From: an uncultured Prevotella sp.
Lineage (GTDB): Bacteria; Bacteroidota; Bacteroidia; Bacteroidales; Bacteroidaceae
Length of the DNA: 64,000 bases
Direction: 5' to 3'
Assembly: GCA_900770395.1 (NCBI GenBank)
Contig: CAAGKM010000043.1
Coordinates: 284,544-348,543, forward strand
Shown: one piece after another, positions 1 through 6,964 of the stretch
Position numbering within the stretch: position 1 is the first letter of the stretch
Layout: every line of letters starts with the position of its first letter
Program-made: the position numbers and the translations under genes
The notes under the pieces: generated by a model
Database searches by the model: none
Seen by the model: only the letters and a program-made list of their open reading frames with translations
What the model was told of the DNA's origin: nothing

Positions 1-19
1 CCTCTTTGATTCTGTTCAT
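1..19 (-). CDS. 5' end of a gene running off the window
   Basis: An ATG on the minus strand at 19-17 opens a frame (MNRIKE) that leaves the window after six codons. It lies about 70 nt downstream of a good minus-strand promoter (89-96), with a purine-rich stretch before the start. Too little is visible to name a product. Confidence 0.35.
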
Positions 20-88
20 AATCTTGTCCCTTTCTTTTTTGTTGTTATTGTTTTAGATAGCATACCCTTCAGGGTATTATTTTAGATG

Positions 89-96
89 CAAAATTA
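89..96 (-). promoter_or_regulatory. Bacteroidetes-type -7 element
   Basis: TAatTTTG on the minus strand followed by C, matching the TAnnTTTG -7 consensus. It would drive the gene that begins at 19. The leader contains a small hairpin at about 62-77 (ataccc, loop ttca, gggtat). Confidence 0.5.
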
Positions 97-185
97 CAAA
101 AATAAAACCACACTGCGCCATCTTTTCGCAAATAATATAACTTTTTATTGTTTTTTGTATTCTAAAATAAAAACAACCCCACACT

Positions 186-866
186 TCACAGTTCGCACTC
201 CACACCCAACACTTTCAGTATGTTCCCCTCCACTTTGAACCTTACATTGCTGTTGCGGAAAGCCATTCCGTAGACTCTGTCCTCTGAGTCATGATATTGC
301 GGACGGGGATCCTGTTGAAGAACCTCACGCAGTACGGTGAGGTCCTCCGATGATAGCCTTTCCGCCACATTCTGTGGAATATCAACCTTTAGAGTCTCCC
401 ATTTATCGGTGTCAACAAAGCCGCTGCGTGCCTCGGCGTGACTGTCGGTAAAGGTTATATAAGGTTTGATGTCGTATATCGGTGTGCCGTCCATAAGGTC
501 GGCGCCAGCTACTTTTATTATTGGTCCGCCTTCGGTTGTTACGTCAACTTCCAGCAGTCTCACCGATGACAGCGCAAGATTGTTTGGCCGGAATGACGAC
601 CGGCTTGCAAACACTCCCACATGCTTGTTGCCGCCAAGTCTTGGCGGTCGCACCATGAGATGTTTTTTTGCGTCAACATTCTCGGAGAATCCCCATATCA
701 GCCACAGGTAGTCAAAGTTCTCCATTCCCCTCACTGCATCCTCGTTGCGGTATTCGTTACAAAAGTGTATCTCGCCGACAAGACTGCCGGCAATTCCGCT
801 TTGGCGCGGTATGCCGAACTTGCCTGTGAGCGGTGAGTGAAAATATGCTATCGGTTGTATATCCAT
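186..866 (-). CDS. trmO: tRNA (N6-threonylcarbamoyladenosine-A37) methyltransferase TrmO
   Basis: 226 residues, of the TrmO/YaeB (formerly UPF0066) family, which uses SAM to methylate t6A37 in threonine tRNAs in the cytoplasm. Recognisable blocks are the N-terminal PIAYFHSP and FGIPRQSG, then NFDYLWLIWGF, VGVFASRSSFRPN and LMDGTPIYDIKPY. The length fits the family and the start is the only Met before the conserved N-terminus. The gene appears intact. What is odd is that its first 40 codons and about 125 bp of upstream sequence recur, slightly diverged, at 3042-3287, so this copy is the distal one of a duplicated segment. No good -7 box is seen directly upstream; a terminator hairpin (892-918) separates it from whatever lay upstream. 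Confidence 0.93.
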   Translation of the reverse strand: MDIQPIAYFHSPLTGKFGIPRQSGIAGSLVGEIHFCNEYRNEDAVRGMENFDYLWLIWGFSENVDAKKHLMVRPPRLGGNKHVGVFASRSSFRPNNLALSSVRLLEVDVTTEGGPIIKVAGADLMDGTPIYDIKPYITFTDSHAEARSGFVDTDKWETLKVDIPQNVAERLSSEDLTVLREVLQQDPRPQYHDSEDRVYGMAFRNSNVRFKVEGNILKVLGVECEL

Positions 867-991
867 TTGCTCTGTGATTTACTACATAAAAAGCCATCCC
901 CGTTATGTGGGGATGGCTGCAAAATTAGTCATTTTTTATCATTCCGCCAAGTTTTTCAGCAAGAATCTATATAGGCAAGTCATAACTCAAA
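746..991 (-). repeat. direct repeat copy A (trmO 5' end plus upstream)
   Basis: About 246 bp, matching 3042-3287 at an offset of 2296 bp, with a few substitutions and two one-base indels. It covers the first 40 codons of trmO, the hairpin before the gene and about 70 bp beyond. The copies bracket the Rhs remnant region and have the same orientation. Confidence 0.9.
888..918 (-). terminator. Rho-independent terminator upstream of trmO
   Basis: Perfect 10-bp stem (agccatcccc / ggggatggct, 892-901 and 909-918). Read on the minus strand it is followed by TTTTTATG, so it would end transcription arriving from the upstream side. A second copy with one bulge is at 3188-3213. Confidence 0.7.
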
Positions 992-1001
992 CTTACCACA
1001 A

Positions 1002-1125
1002 CTAAAAGTTGGTTTTCACCGCAAACAGGAACTGGTCGATGAATATCTGCTTGAACGCGGCGATATTGTTCTGCTCATAGAACATCAGCATGGCCTTCTT
1101 GCAATATTTCTATCTCTGTTGTCAT
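1002..1125 (-). pseudogene. remnant of a Fic-like gene (internal deletion)
   Basis: On the minus strand an ATG at 1125 starts a reading frame (MTTEIEIL) behind a good promoter. Within about 20 bp the only sensible coding signal moves to another frame, reading KKAMLMFYEQNNIAAFKQIF and ending FAVKTNF then stop at 1002. That tail resembles the C-terminus of Bacteroidetes Fic-family proteins (recollection, not a search). The picture is a gene reduced to its start and its end. Confidence 0.4.
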
Positions 1126-1146
1126 ATCGAAAACTCTTAATCGGGA

Positions 1147-1154
1147 CAAAGATA
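1147..1154 (-). promoter_or_regulatory. promoter with flanking gtcccgat repeats
   Basis: TAtcTTTG on the minus strand drives the remnant at 1002-1125. The octamer gtcccgat or its complement occurs three times nearby (at about 1140, 1184 and 1228), overlapping and just upstream of the promoter, as expected of an operator set. Confidence 0.45.
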
Positions 1155-1657
1155 CTGTTTTTTTGCCGAAAAACGGGTCAAGTTGTCCCGATTTTTAAGT
1201 TTATTTGACCGTTTTTGTCCCGATTAGGAAATTTTGGGGCAAAACGTGGGTAGCCTAAGAAGAAAAAAGCATTACCTTAGCAGTCGGAAATATTTGCAAT
1301 AATTCCGACCTGAATTTCAGTTAAAATCATTGTTGCAAGCTCATCCTAATGTCAATGTTGCGGCGATGGGGGACAACAGAATAGGAAACGAACACTTTGG
1401 AAATAAGGCAATATCCCCAATTAGTTTTATTGCTGATTTTATTTTGAGTATATAATAGGGCTTCTTCGCCAGTTCCACATATAAGTCGATTTGGGAATAA
1501 CCCAATAAAAAGCGTTCATTGATAGTCAGGGGACGCTTTTTATTATACATAGTACGTTATACACGAAACCGTTGTTATCCACTTGCAGGGTGGTTGACCT
1601 CCGTGCGGCGGTCGCCAATGTCGTAAATGGATGTCGTCATGTTGCCCTTGACATTTT
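1155..1657. other. gene-poor stretch with an inverted repeat
   Basis: No convincing gene. The 69-codon frame at 1341-1550 on the minus strand has no recognisable features. An inverted repeat at 1507-1541 (aaaaagcgt ... acgcttttt, 16-nt loop) could act as a two-way terminator. Probably decayed accessory DNA. Confidence 0.4.
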
Positions 1658-2071
1658 TTACATTGTTCGAATATCATTGTTAAGTTCTTTTCTCCATATT
1701 AGAGTACCAATAATCGGAAAGATAATAGTGAACAATAAAGCAGCTTTGGCATACCCCACAGGCAAGTAATCTCCTTCAAAAAAAAGATAATCAGTTTTTG
1801 AAGAATAGTATAATTTAGGAAAATCCCCAGACTTTATCTTGTCCAAAATTCGATCTCCCGTATGTAATACATATTGTTTTGATTTATAGGTTATAAGAAT
1901 TGTATTTGAACTCTTATAGTTACTTTTTTCCTTAAATCCATTATATGTGTAACCAGTAATAGGCTCCTGTGTTTTTTCTATATAATTGCCGTATAAATGG
2001 CATAGATACAAAACAAGAGTTAAAACTGATCCTGTGCAAAAAATTGTTTTAAATAATGTTTTAATCTTCAT
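1658..2071 (-). CDS. small two-span membrane protein, candidate immunity protein
   Basis: 137 residues, family not recognised. There is a hydrophobic segment at about residues 9-27 (IFCTGSVLTLVLYLC) and a second at about 108-125 (AALLFTIIFPIIGTLIW). Between them is a charged, Tyr/Lys-rich domain of about 80 residues. It lies directly downstream, on the same strand, of an Rhs core fragment, which is where immunity genes sit in polymorphic toxin loci. Its base composition is strongly AT-rich, unlike the housekeeping genes. A role as immunity gene of a lost toxin tip is inference from position only. Confidence 0.55.
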   Translation of the reverse strand: MKIKTLFKTIFCTGSVLTLVLYLCHLYGNYIEKTQEPITGYTYNGFKEKSNYKSSNTILITYKSKQYVLHTGDRILDKIKSGDFPKLYYSSKTDYLFFEGDYLPVGYAKAALLFTIIFPIIGTLIWRKELNNDIRTM

Positions 2072-2089
2072 TTTCTTATGATTTTATAA

Positions 2090-2343
2090 TAGTGTTAAAA
2101 AGGTGACCGTTGAACTGCACGTTGTCCTGGGGCAGATGCTGGCTCTTGGAAGTGATGCGATGCATGTTGTCATAGCCCATAGCGAGGGTGTAGGACGCGG
2201 ACTTGCTGTCTGCTCCCGTGTCTGTACCCGTTGCTGAAGCAAGACCGTTACAGTCCGTCGTAGGTATAGGCGTGCGACATCTTGCCGCCGGCGTTACCGC
2301 TGGAAGGAAGCGAGGCGTTGTTAGCCAGCGAGAGGACATTGAT
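2090..2343 (-). pseudogene. Rhs core fragment with a frameshift
   Basis: The minus strand reads in two frames as one Rhs-repeat segment: VLSLANNASLPSSGNAGG then KMSHAYTYDGL, a stop, then one base out of phase NGLASATGTDTG and MGYDNMHRITSKSQHLPQDN. Removing a single T after the DGL codon restores one frame, so it looks like a one-base insertion in a YD-repeat protein. It ends abruptly after QFNGHL in unrelated sequence. It is GC-rich, in contrast to the AT-rich genes on both sides, as is usual where Rhs cores meet variable tips. Confidence 0.75.
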
Positions 2344-2829
2344 TTATAATCTCCATTCTCTACCTTGTATCTCCAAATCGTAAAAGTATTCATTGTCTTC
2401 TTCATAAAAATCAACTATCAACTTATTTATTAAACTTCTATCATAAAAGACTATGAGACCGCTGGGTTCGTCCCTGTATTGAAAATTAACATTAAAGGAA
2501 TCAATCCTATTCAAAACTACCAAACCACACAAATCAGAATTTTTAATTGACATGTATACTATATCATTGTTCCTTGATTGGATACCTGATATAATTCTTT
2601 TCAATTTGCTTTTTTCTACAAACGGAATATGTTTATCTGTCCAAATCAGATTGTTATCTTGGAGAGTTATTTGATTCTTTATAATTTTCTCAGATATAAC
2701 ATCAGTCTCTTCTAAGCCTATGATATTATAACTGCCATCAACGATAAGTTTGGACAATATATCCTTATATGTTTCCAAATACCGTTTGCCAGCATTTTTC
2801 CTTAACAAAAACTGCAATCTATTTTCCAT
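2344..2829 (-). CDS. candidate immunity protein of the adjacent toxin fragment
   Basis: 161 residues, soluble, acidic toward the C-terminus, no signal peptide or membrane span, family not recognised. Its start overlaps the stop region of the toxin-tip fragment (2819-3041) by 11 nt on the same strand, the standard arrangement of a polymorphic toxin and its immunity gene. Its stop abuts an Rhs core remnant. It is AT-rich compared with neighbouring housekeeping genes. The immunity role is inferred from position; what it would neutralise is unknown. Confidence 0.6.
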   Translation of the reverse strand: MENRLQFLLRKNAGKRYLETYKDILSKLIVDGSYNIIGLEETDVISEKIIKNQITLQDNNLIWTDKHIPFVEKSKLKRIISGIQSRNNDIVYMSIKNSDLCGLVVLNRIDSFNVNFQYRDEPSGLIVFYDRSLINKLIVDFYEEDNEYFYDLEIQGREWRL

Positions 2830-3041
2830 TATAATTTACTTTAGACTTTGAATTTTCTAATTTCGGCCGGTTGTAGTTATTATACTGCACTTTTCCATCT
2901 CGTACTTTAACTTCACCTGCTTCCCAATGCGGTTGTCCCTCATGGCTTCTGTCTTTAGTTTGTTGCTGAACAGACTTAAGTTGTTTTCCACCACCATTTT
3001 TGGGCACTTCATATGTATATTCTCTTCCAGAGGCATTCCCG
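2819..3041 (-). pseudogene. C-terminal tip of an Rhs-type polymorphic toxin
   Basis: On the minus strand, in the frame that ends at 2819, one reads ASGREYTYEVPKNGGGKQLK and then SHEGQPHWEAGEVK and ending KSKVNYNGK. This layout (GGG...K...QPHWEAG...NRPKLEN) resembles C-terminal toxin tips of Bacteroidetes Rhs proteins as I remember them. Upstream the frame is cut off at 3041/3042, exactly where the duplicated trmO 5' fragment begins, so no secretion or Rhs core module is attached and the tip cannot be expressed as a full toxin. Confidence 0.6.
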
Positions 3042-3162
3042 TGCGGTATTCGTTACAAAAGTGTATCTCGCCGACAAGACTGCCGGCAATCCCGCTTTGG
3101 CGCGGTATTCCGAACTTGCCTGTGAGCGGTGAGTGAAAATATGCTATCGGTTGTATGTCCAT
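3042..3162 (-). pseudogene. trmO: duplicated 5' fragment of trmO
   Basis: The first 40 codons match the N-terminus of the intact trmO at 186-866 at the protein level, then the frame runs on into the toxin tip out of phase (TGMPLEENIHMKCP...). The upstream region including the terminator hairpin is also copied. It is a non-functional stub. Confidence 0.88.
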
Positions 3163-3187
3163 TTGCTCTGTGATTTACTATATAAAA

Positions 3188-3213
3188 AGCCACCCCGTTA
3201 TGTGGGGATGGCT
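3188..3213 (-). terminator. duplicate of the pre-trmO terminator
   Basis: agcc-acccc paired with ggggatggct with one bulged base, followed on the minus strand by TTTTTAT. Copy of the hairpin at 892-918. Confidence 0.55.
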
Positions 3214-3410
3214 GCAAAATTAGTCATTTTTTATCATTCCGCCAAGTTTTTCAGCAAGAAACTATATAAGGCAAATCATAACTCAAAGATTGAATCGTTC
3301 CATTACCTGTGAGTATTGAAGCCTAACTTTATTATCAGCTTCAACGTTTCCCGAGAGGTGTTGCGGTCATTATCTTGCCACAAGCCTTACTTCCTGTTTG
3401 CTTATACCAA

Positions 3411-3460
3411 AAACAAAAACTCTCCGTGTCTGAGCTTGTATTACATGCGAAACGGAGAGC
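3411..3460 (-). terminator. terminator after the secreted protein gene
   Basis: Stem ctctccgt / acggagag (3420-3427, 3452-3459). On the minus strand it is followed by TTTTTGTTTTTGG. It lies about 100 nt past the stop of the gene at 3564-4736. Confidence 0.7.
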
Positions 3461-3563
3461 TTAAGTATAACACTTAAATATTATTCTTTTATTTATTATC
3501 CCTATTTTATTCGCATCGAGTAAATTTACTAAATTATTTTGTATTATTGAGCTGCCATGCAAC

Positions 3564-4736
3564 TTATATATCACCTACAATTATCGGTGACTCTGAAAAA
3601 CCTGGAATTGTTTTACCGTATTGTCTATCTATATCATCTCCAGTGGCAAACAATGTAGTTTCAAATCTGCTTTTCATAAGCCAATTAGCAAAACGTCCTA
3701 TACCTATTATATATTTAACATATAAATTAGCGTTTATAGATGAATAAGACCTAAAATCTGGATATGTGGAATATGTTATGAAATATTTATATTTACGTGG
3801 TGAATTATCTGTATTGTATTCAACACATTTTCCTTTTTCTACATCCTGAAACGGAATTTGATAATATTCTGCCTCTGATATTTTTTCCCATTTATTCCAC
3901 TTGTATTTCTTATATTTATGTTCTGATATATAGGCTGAAGAATGTGGGGGAATTGCTAATATACGCTGTTGGGTATAGGTTGTTGAAACAGAAGATGACG
4001 TGCCGCTTCCAACGGATACGCCACCTGCGATATCACCAACAACACCGCCAACTCCCAATGCACCGGTAATAGCACCAAGCCCGACACTTGCACCGGAGCC
4101 GGAACCTTTTGAAACACTGATTTGTTTGTTATCATAAAATGATGTCGCAGCATTGTCTATAATCCTAAAACTATTACCTTTATCTATATATATGATATTA
4201 TTTGTTTTATTTGTTATTTCTATATAATAGCGGAGAACAATAACCTCATGTGATGAACTTACAATCTTCTTTACAAAATTCATCTCTATATCTTCATTAG
4301 AAAGTATAGATGAATCTTCTATTGCTAATACTGGCAATTGGCGATGAGCCTTTCCTTTTTCTTCCAAGGTAAACTCAACATCAGGATTATACTTCCTTAT
4401 CAACTCAGCATTATTGGCAGCCGGTTGTTTTTCAACATATCCAGTGACACCATCTGTTGAAGACTTATCTGCAACAGATGGCTTATTACCGTTATCTTTG
4501 GCTGAGAACACATCTTTATCACCATTCTGATACTTAATCATAAAGATTTTATCCGTTCCGAGCGAATATGTGGGACCGTTCTTGTTTGACCATTTTTTGT
4601 AACTCACTTTGTCCTCGTCAACACTAAGAACTTTAACCTGTATCTCATCACCATTGTTTTTCACAATCAGGTCTTGGGCACAGCAAACGGCTGTTGACAT
4701 AAGCCCAAATGTTAGGATAAAAATCTTTTTCATCAT
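3564..4736 (-). CDS. secreted protein of unknown function with glycine-rich linker
   Basis: 390 residues with a signal peptide (MMKKIFILTFGLMSTAVCCAQ). Residues 22-75 form a small domain (DLIVKNNGDEIQVKVLSVDE...FMIKYQNGDKDVF) seen at the start of many Bacteroidales exported proteins. A low-complexity linker follows, then a beta-rich region, a glycine/serine-rich hydrophobic stretch at about 210-250 (GASVGLGAITGALGVGGVVG) that may be membrane-active or flexible, and a C-terminal domain with many aromatic residues. It is probably cotranscribed with the lipoprotein gene 72 nt upstream and ends at the terminator 3411-3460. Function unknown. Confidence 0.75.
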   Translation of the reverse strand: MMKKIFILTFGLMSTAVCCAQDLIVKNNGDEIQVKVLSVDEDKVSYKKWSNKNGPTYSLGTDKIFMIKYQNGDKDVFSAKDNGNKPSVADKSSTDGVTGYVEKQPAANNAELIRKYNPDVEFTLEEKGKAHRQLPVLAIEDSSILSNEDIEMNFVKKIVSSSHEVIVLRYYIEITNKTNNIIYIDKGNSFRIIDNAATSFYDNKQISVSKGSGSGASVGLGAITGALGVGGVVGDIAGGVSVGSGTSSSVSTTYTQQRILAIPPHSSAYISEHKYKKYKWNKWEKISEAEYYQIPFQDVEKGKCVEYNTDNSPRKYKYFITYSTYPDFRSYSSINANLYVKYIIGIGRFANWLMKSRFETTLFATGDDIDRQYGKTIPGFSESPIIVGDI

Positions 4737-4807
4737 AATATCATTGTTTATTTATCACCACTTTAACGGGACAGTAGTGATATACTATAATCATTACTAT
4801 TATATTT

Positions 4808-5314
4808 CTATTCAACAACCTCAAACAGTATCCTTCCTGTACTTTTGCTTGCAACATCACCGTCACGGAAAGTACTTTCACCAGTTATCTGGTCACCAGT
4901 CTTTATTGTCTGAGGTACAGTCCACTTAAACGAAGGCTCTGCTTTTGTGACCTTTCGTGTTGTACCATCAGGTAATGTGAATGTTGTCTCATTTTGGTTA
5001 GTAGTGGGCTTGAATGTCACTTCTATTTCATTTCCAGCCAATACAGGCAGAACATTTTTCTTTGACGTTCCAGAATATGAGTTTTTATTACCGTCTATAT
5101 CTAAGTTTATTGTCCAATTAAACATAATCTTTTCATCTGTACTATTCACTTTTGTTTTATTTTCATCACTGAGGTTGGTTGCGGAGAAAGATAATAAATT
5201 ATTTGTTATTGTTATTGCAGGTTCAGGATTGTCATCACCATCTTCGCAACCACAAATTCCAAACATCAATACAATTAAGGCAACAGCATTCATCGTTTTC
5301 ATTAATCTTTTCAT
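4808..5314 (-). CDS. small surface lipoprotein
   Basis: The start chosen is the MKRLMKTMNA Met at 5314; the longer frame from 5344 adds ten residues that do not fit a signal peptide. A lipoprotein leader ends in FGICGC with Cys23, followed by EDGDD, an acidic stretch like the Bacteroidetes surface-export signal. The remaining 145 residues look like one beta-sandwich domain (alternating Thr/Asn-rich strands; TFKPTTNQNETTFTLPDG). Family not recognised. It precedes the secreted protein gene at 3564-4736 on the same strand. No promoter of the usual type is seen directly upstream, so read-through from the candidate RNA gene at 5405-5862 is possible. Confidence 0.7.
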   Translation of the reverse strand: MKRLMKTMNAVALIVLMFGICGCEDGDDNPEPAITITNNLLSFSATNLSDENKTKVNSTDEKIMFNWTINLDIDGNKNSYSGTSKKNVLPVLAGNEIEVTFKPTTNQNETTFTLPDGTTRKVTKAEPSFKWTVPQTIKTGDQITGESTFRDGDVASKSTGRILFEVVE

Positions 5315-5404
5315 AATATAATACCCTAAATCCGTGTCGGGCACAACTTCTAATAGTTTAATATTGAAGATTTAATTATTATATACAGAGCTAAGTTGAA
5401 GGAC

Positions 5405-5862
5405 ACAAAAAAGCGTGAACCGTCCGTTGTCCGATCCACACTCTGAGGCCGTGAGAATTGCCCTATACTGCTGAACGAACAACAGTATAGCCCACGCCGA
5501 TATGAATATAAACGTTTCCTGTGAAAACCATAAGTGACAGCCGTGTGCATATAAAACAGCACAGACTGATGCGATGGATTCATGGAGGAGTTGAATATAA
5601 TCACCCCGCAGACATCTACCGTTGCAAAGTTCGAGGCAGTAACATCTTTTGAAATTTCTCACGTTTCAGAGTGTCAGCTGAACCATGCGTCGCGTAAACG
5701 CCTTCAATATGTCTGGACTATGTCGCCCACCCAACCGCTTCGTGCAATTTTACCAATCAATGGCTTCACCACACTATGCGCTCGGCGCAGGCTGCCTTAG
5801 ATTTATACCATGAAAGAACACGTCTTACAGCGGTAGCTATTCTTCAAGGCAATTATAGTCCG
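5405..5862 (-). ncRNA. candidate structured non-coding RNA
   Basis: About 450 nt with a -7 box at one end, a Rho-independent terminator at the other and no credible ORF. Pairings seen by eye on the minus strand: a 7-bp end-to-end helix AATTGCC with GGCAATT (about 5848 and 5458); a hairpin CTATACTG/CAGTATAG (5463-5490); a 10-bp stem with one bulge around 5531-5562 (CAGTCTGTGC ... GCACACGGCTG); a GCG/CGC tetraloop near 5693-5702; a long-range AGC..CGC to GCG..GCT match. I found none of the signature sequences of tmRNA, RNase P RNA or SRP RNA. It may be a novel RNA or a very divergent known one. Confidence 0.42.
5407..5441 (-). terminator. terminator of the candidate RNA
   Basis: Minus strand: GTGTGGATC pairs with GGTTCACGC (9 bp including G-U pairs, 11-nt loop) and is followed at once by TTTTTT (5412-5407). 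Confidence 0.6.
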
Positions 5863-5866
5863 ACTG

Positions 5867-5874
5867 CAAAGGTA
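5867..5874 (-). promoter_or_regulatory. -7 element of the candidate RNA gene
   Basis: TAccTTTG plus C on the minus strand. The 70 bp upstream resemble the region upstream of the HU-like gene promoter (6725-6732): an AACTTAAA-containing AT-rich tract followed by ccaataaaatttcagaa, which suggests a shared strong-promoter upstream element. Confidence 0.6.
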
Positions 5875-5967
5875 CAAAGAAAAATTGATTTTGAAGAAAA
5901 AAACTTAAATTATTTTTTAATTTTGCCAATAAAATTTCAGAACCCTAAAATTTTACTTAAAAGAATA

Positions 5968-5998
5968 AAGGTGCTACACGTGCAGCACCTTTTTTATA
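5968..5998. terminator. hairpin overlapping the end of the HU-like gene
   Basis: aaggtgct / agcacctt (5968-5975, 5984-5991) with TTTTTTATAT on the plus side and TATTCTTTT on the minus side. It includes the last codons and stop of the HU-like gene and may work in both directions. Confidence 0.6.
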
Positions 5999-6591
5999 TA
6001 TACAGTATCCCTGCCACTCCCTATGCTCTTAATCACTCCCATCTCCTGCAATTCTTTCAATCGGTCGCAGGCGGTGGTACGCTTTAGCTTGTAAAGCTCC
6101 TGAAACTTGGAACGTGTGATGCTGTCATGGGTATCAAAATATTCCAGAAGCGCGGATTGCAGCTGGTCTGCGGTCATTACGGCAGGATTTGCATTGCGCG
6201 GAACTGTGCGGAACTTGGGAGTGCCAATAGCGTCCATCAACAGCTTGCATGGCTGGAAGTTGACGCCACGTACTGCCACCTTGCGTTTCTGATATGGAGT
6301 ATCGGGAGTGACATAATTGTCTGCACCTATCGACAGCTTGAATGTACCCAGCTCATCAAGGTCAATGGTCTTGCCTTCGCCGAGCAGCTCCTTCATGACG
6401 TCCACCATATCGCTCATAACGCTTATCACGGTTCCCTTGGTGTGTGAGCCATGTTTGGCTATTTTTTGACACAGCTGCATGAAATCAGCAGTTTCATTAT
6501 CAATCATGCGTGGATAAAGTTTCAGCAGCTTGCCGCTTTTGTTATCGTCATTTGGTGCAGGTAATGCCTGCCATTCAATGTTTATTGCCAT
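5974..6591 (-). CDS. HU/IHF-like DNA-binding protein with C-terminal winged helix
   Basis: 205 residues. Residues about 1-125 match the Bacteroidetes HU-like (HU-HIG) type: NIEWQALPAPNDDNKSGKLL, a helical part (DFMQLCQKIAKHGSHTKGTV), a GKTIDLDELGTFKLSI strand pair, and a VRGVNFQPCK segment in the arm position. Residues about 138-205 add a winged-helix-like tail (MTADQLQSALLEYF, ITRSKFQELYKLKRTTACDR, LKELQEMGVIKSIGSGRDTV). It is expected to bind DNA as a dimer in the nucleoid; the extra domain suggests a more specific role. The leader (about 130 nt) carries two strong GC palindromes. Confidence 0.85.
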   Translation of the reverse strand: MAINIEWQALPAPNDDNKSGKLLKLYPRMIDNETADFMQLCQKIAKHGSHTKGTVISVMSDMVDVMKELLGEGKTIDLDELGTFKLSIGADNYVTPDTPYQKRKVAVRGVNFQPCKLLMDAIGTPKFRTVPRNANPAVMTADQLQSALLEYFDTHDSITRSKFQELYKLKRTTACDRLKELQEMGVIKSIGSGRDTVYIKKVLHV

Positions 6592-6621
6592 ATTACAGAT
6601 GTCTCAGTTTGGTTTCTTTAT

Positions 6622-6712
6622 CGTCCGGCGGCCGCCGGACGGTCGTTGAAGTTATGTTTAATTGCCATCGAAGTTATCTTCTGTCACCGTCCGGCGGCCG
6701 CCGGACGGTGAC
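6622..6712. repeat. palindrome array in the HU-like gene leader, 22-bp phasing
   Basis: A perfect 20-bp palindrome (cgtccggcggccgccggacg, 6622-6641) and a perfect 30-bp palindrome with the same core (6683-6712) have centres 66 bp apart. Between them two weaker units, gaagttatgtt and gaagttatctt, sit exactly 22 bp apart and fall on the same 22-bp lattice. All lie between the predicted transcription start (about 6718) and the start codon. Confidence 0.85.
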
Positions 6713-6724
6713 ATATATCTGATG

Positions 6725-6732
6725 CAAAGGTA
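6725..6732 (-). promoter_or_regulatory. -7 element for the HU-like gene
   Basis: TAccTTTG then C on the minus strand, with an AT-rich upstream region (6740-6800) shared with the promoter at 5867-5874. Confidence 0.65.
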
Positions 6733-6840
6733 CGAATAAATATTTATTTAAAAGAAAAAACTTAAAATATTTTTTCAAATTAGCCAATAAAATCTCAGAA
6801 ATAATGTATGTGGCACTGACTTTTTTCGACATGAAAACAT

Positions 6841-6928
6841 AAGGTCGTGCCGAAAATGTGATGATTTCAATGAAAAGTCGTGCCGAAAATGTGATAAAAT
6901 TGCTTAAAAGTCGTGCCTAAAATGTGAT
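6841..6928 (+). repeat. three iterons with 33-bp period
   Basis: Near-identical copies of aagtcgtgccgaaaatgtga begin at about 6841, 6874 and 6907 (gtcgtgcc at 6844, 6877 and 6910, so exactly 33 bp apart). They end 6 bp before the -33 box of the ATPase-remnant promoter, as expected of an operator array bound on one face of the helix. Confidence 0.85.
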
Positions 6929-6933
6929 TTTCT

Positions 6934-6964
6934 TTTGTTATTTCGCTGATTTTCATTATTTTTG
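6934..6964 (+). promoter_or_regulatory. promoter of the ATPase remnant
   Basis: TTTG (6934-6937), 19 nt, TAttTTTG (6957-6964): a full match to the Bacteroidetes consensus, still joined to the truncated gene. Confidence 0.65.

Larger units (their letters stand above)
3042..3287 (-). repeat. direct repeat copy B (trmO 5' end plus upstream)
   Basis: Partner of 746-991. Small differences, such as ccgcgctt-type single changes and two one-base indels, show that the duplication is not brand new. Confidence 0.9.

Noticed and set aside
1341..1550. 69-codon frame as a gene
   Set aside because: No signal, motif, promoter or conserved neighbour; its end overlaps an inverted repeat.
5405..5862. tmRNA, RNase P RNA or SRP RNA
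   Set aside because: No GGTTCGA-type T-arm at the 3' end, no GAGGAAAGTCC-like RNase P block and no SRP tetraloop domain were found.
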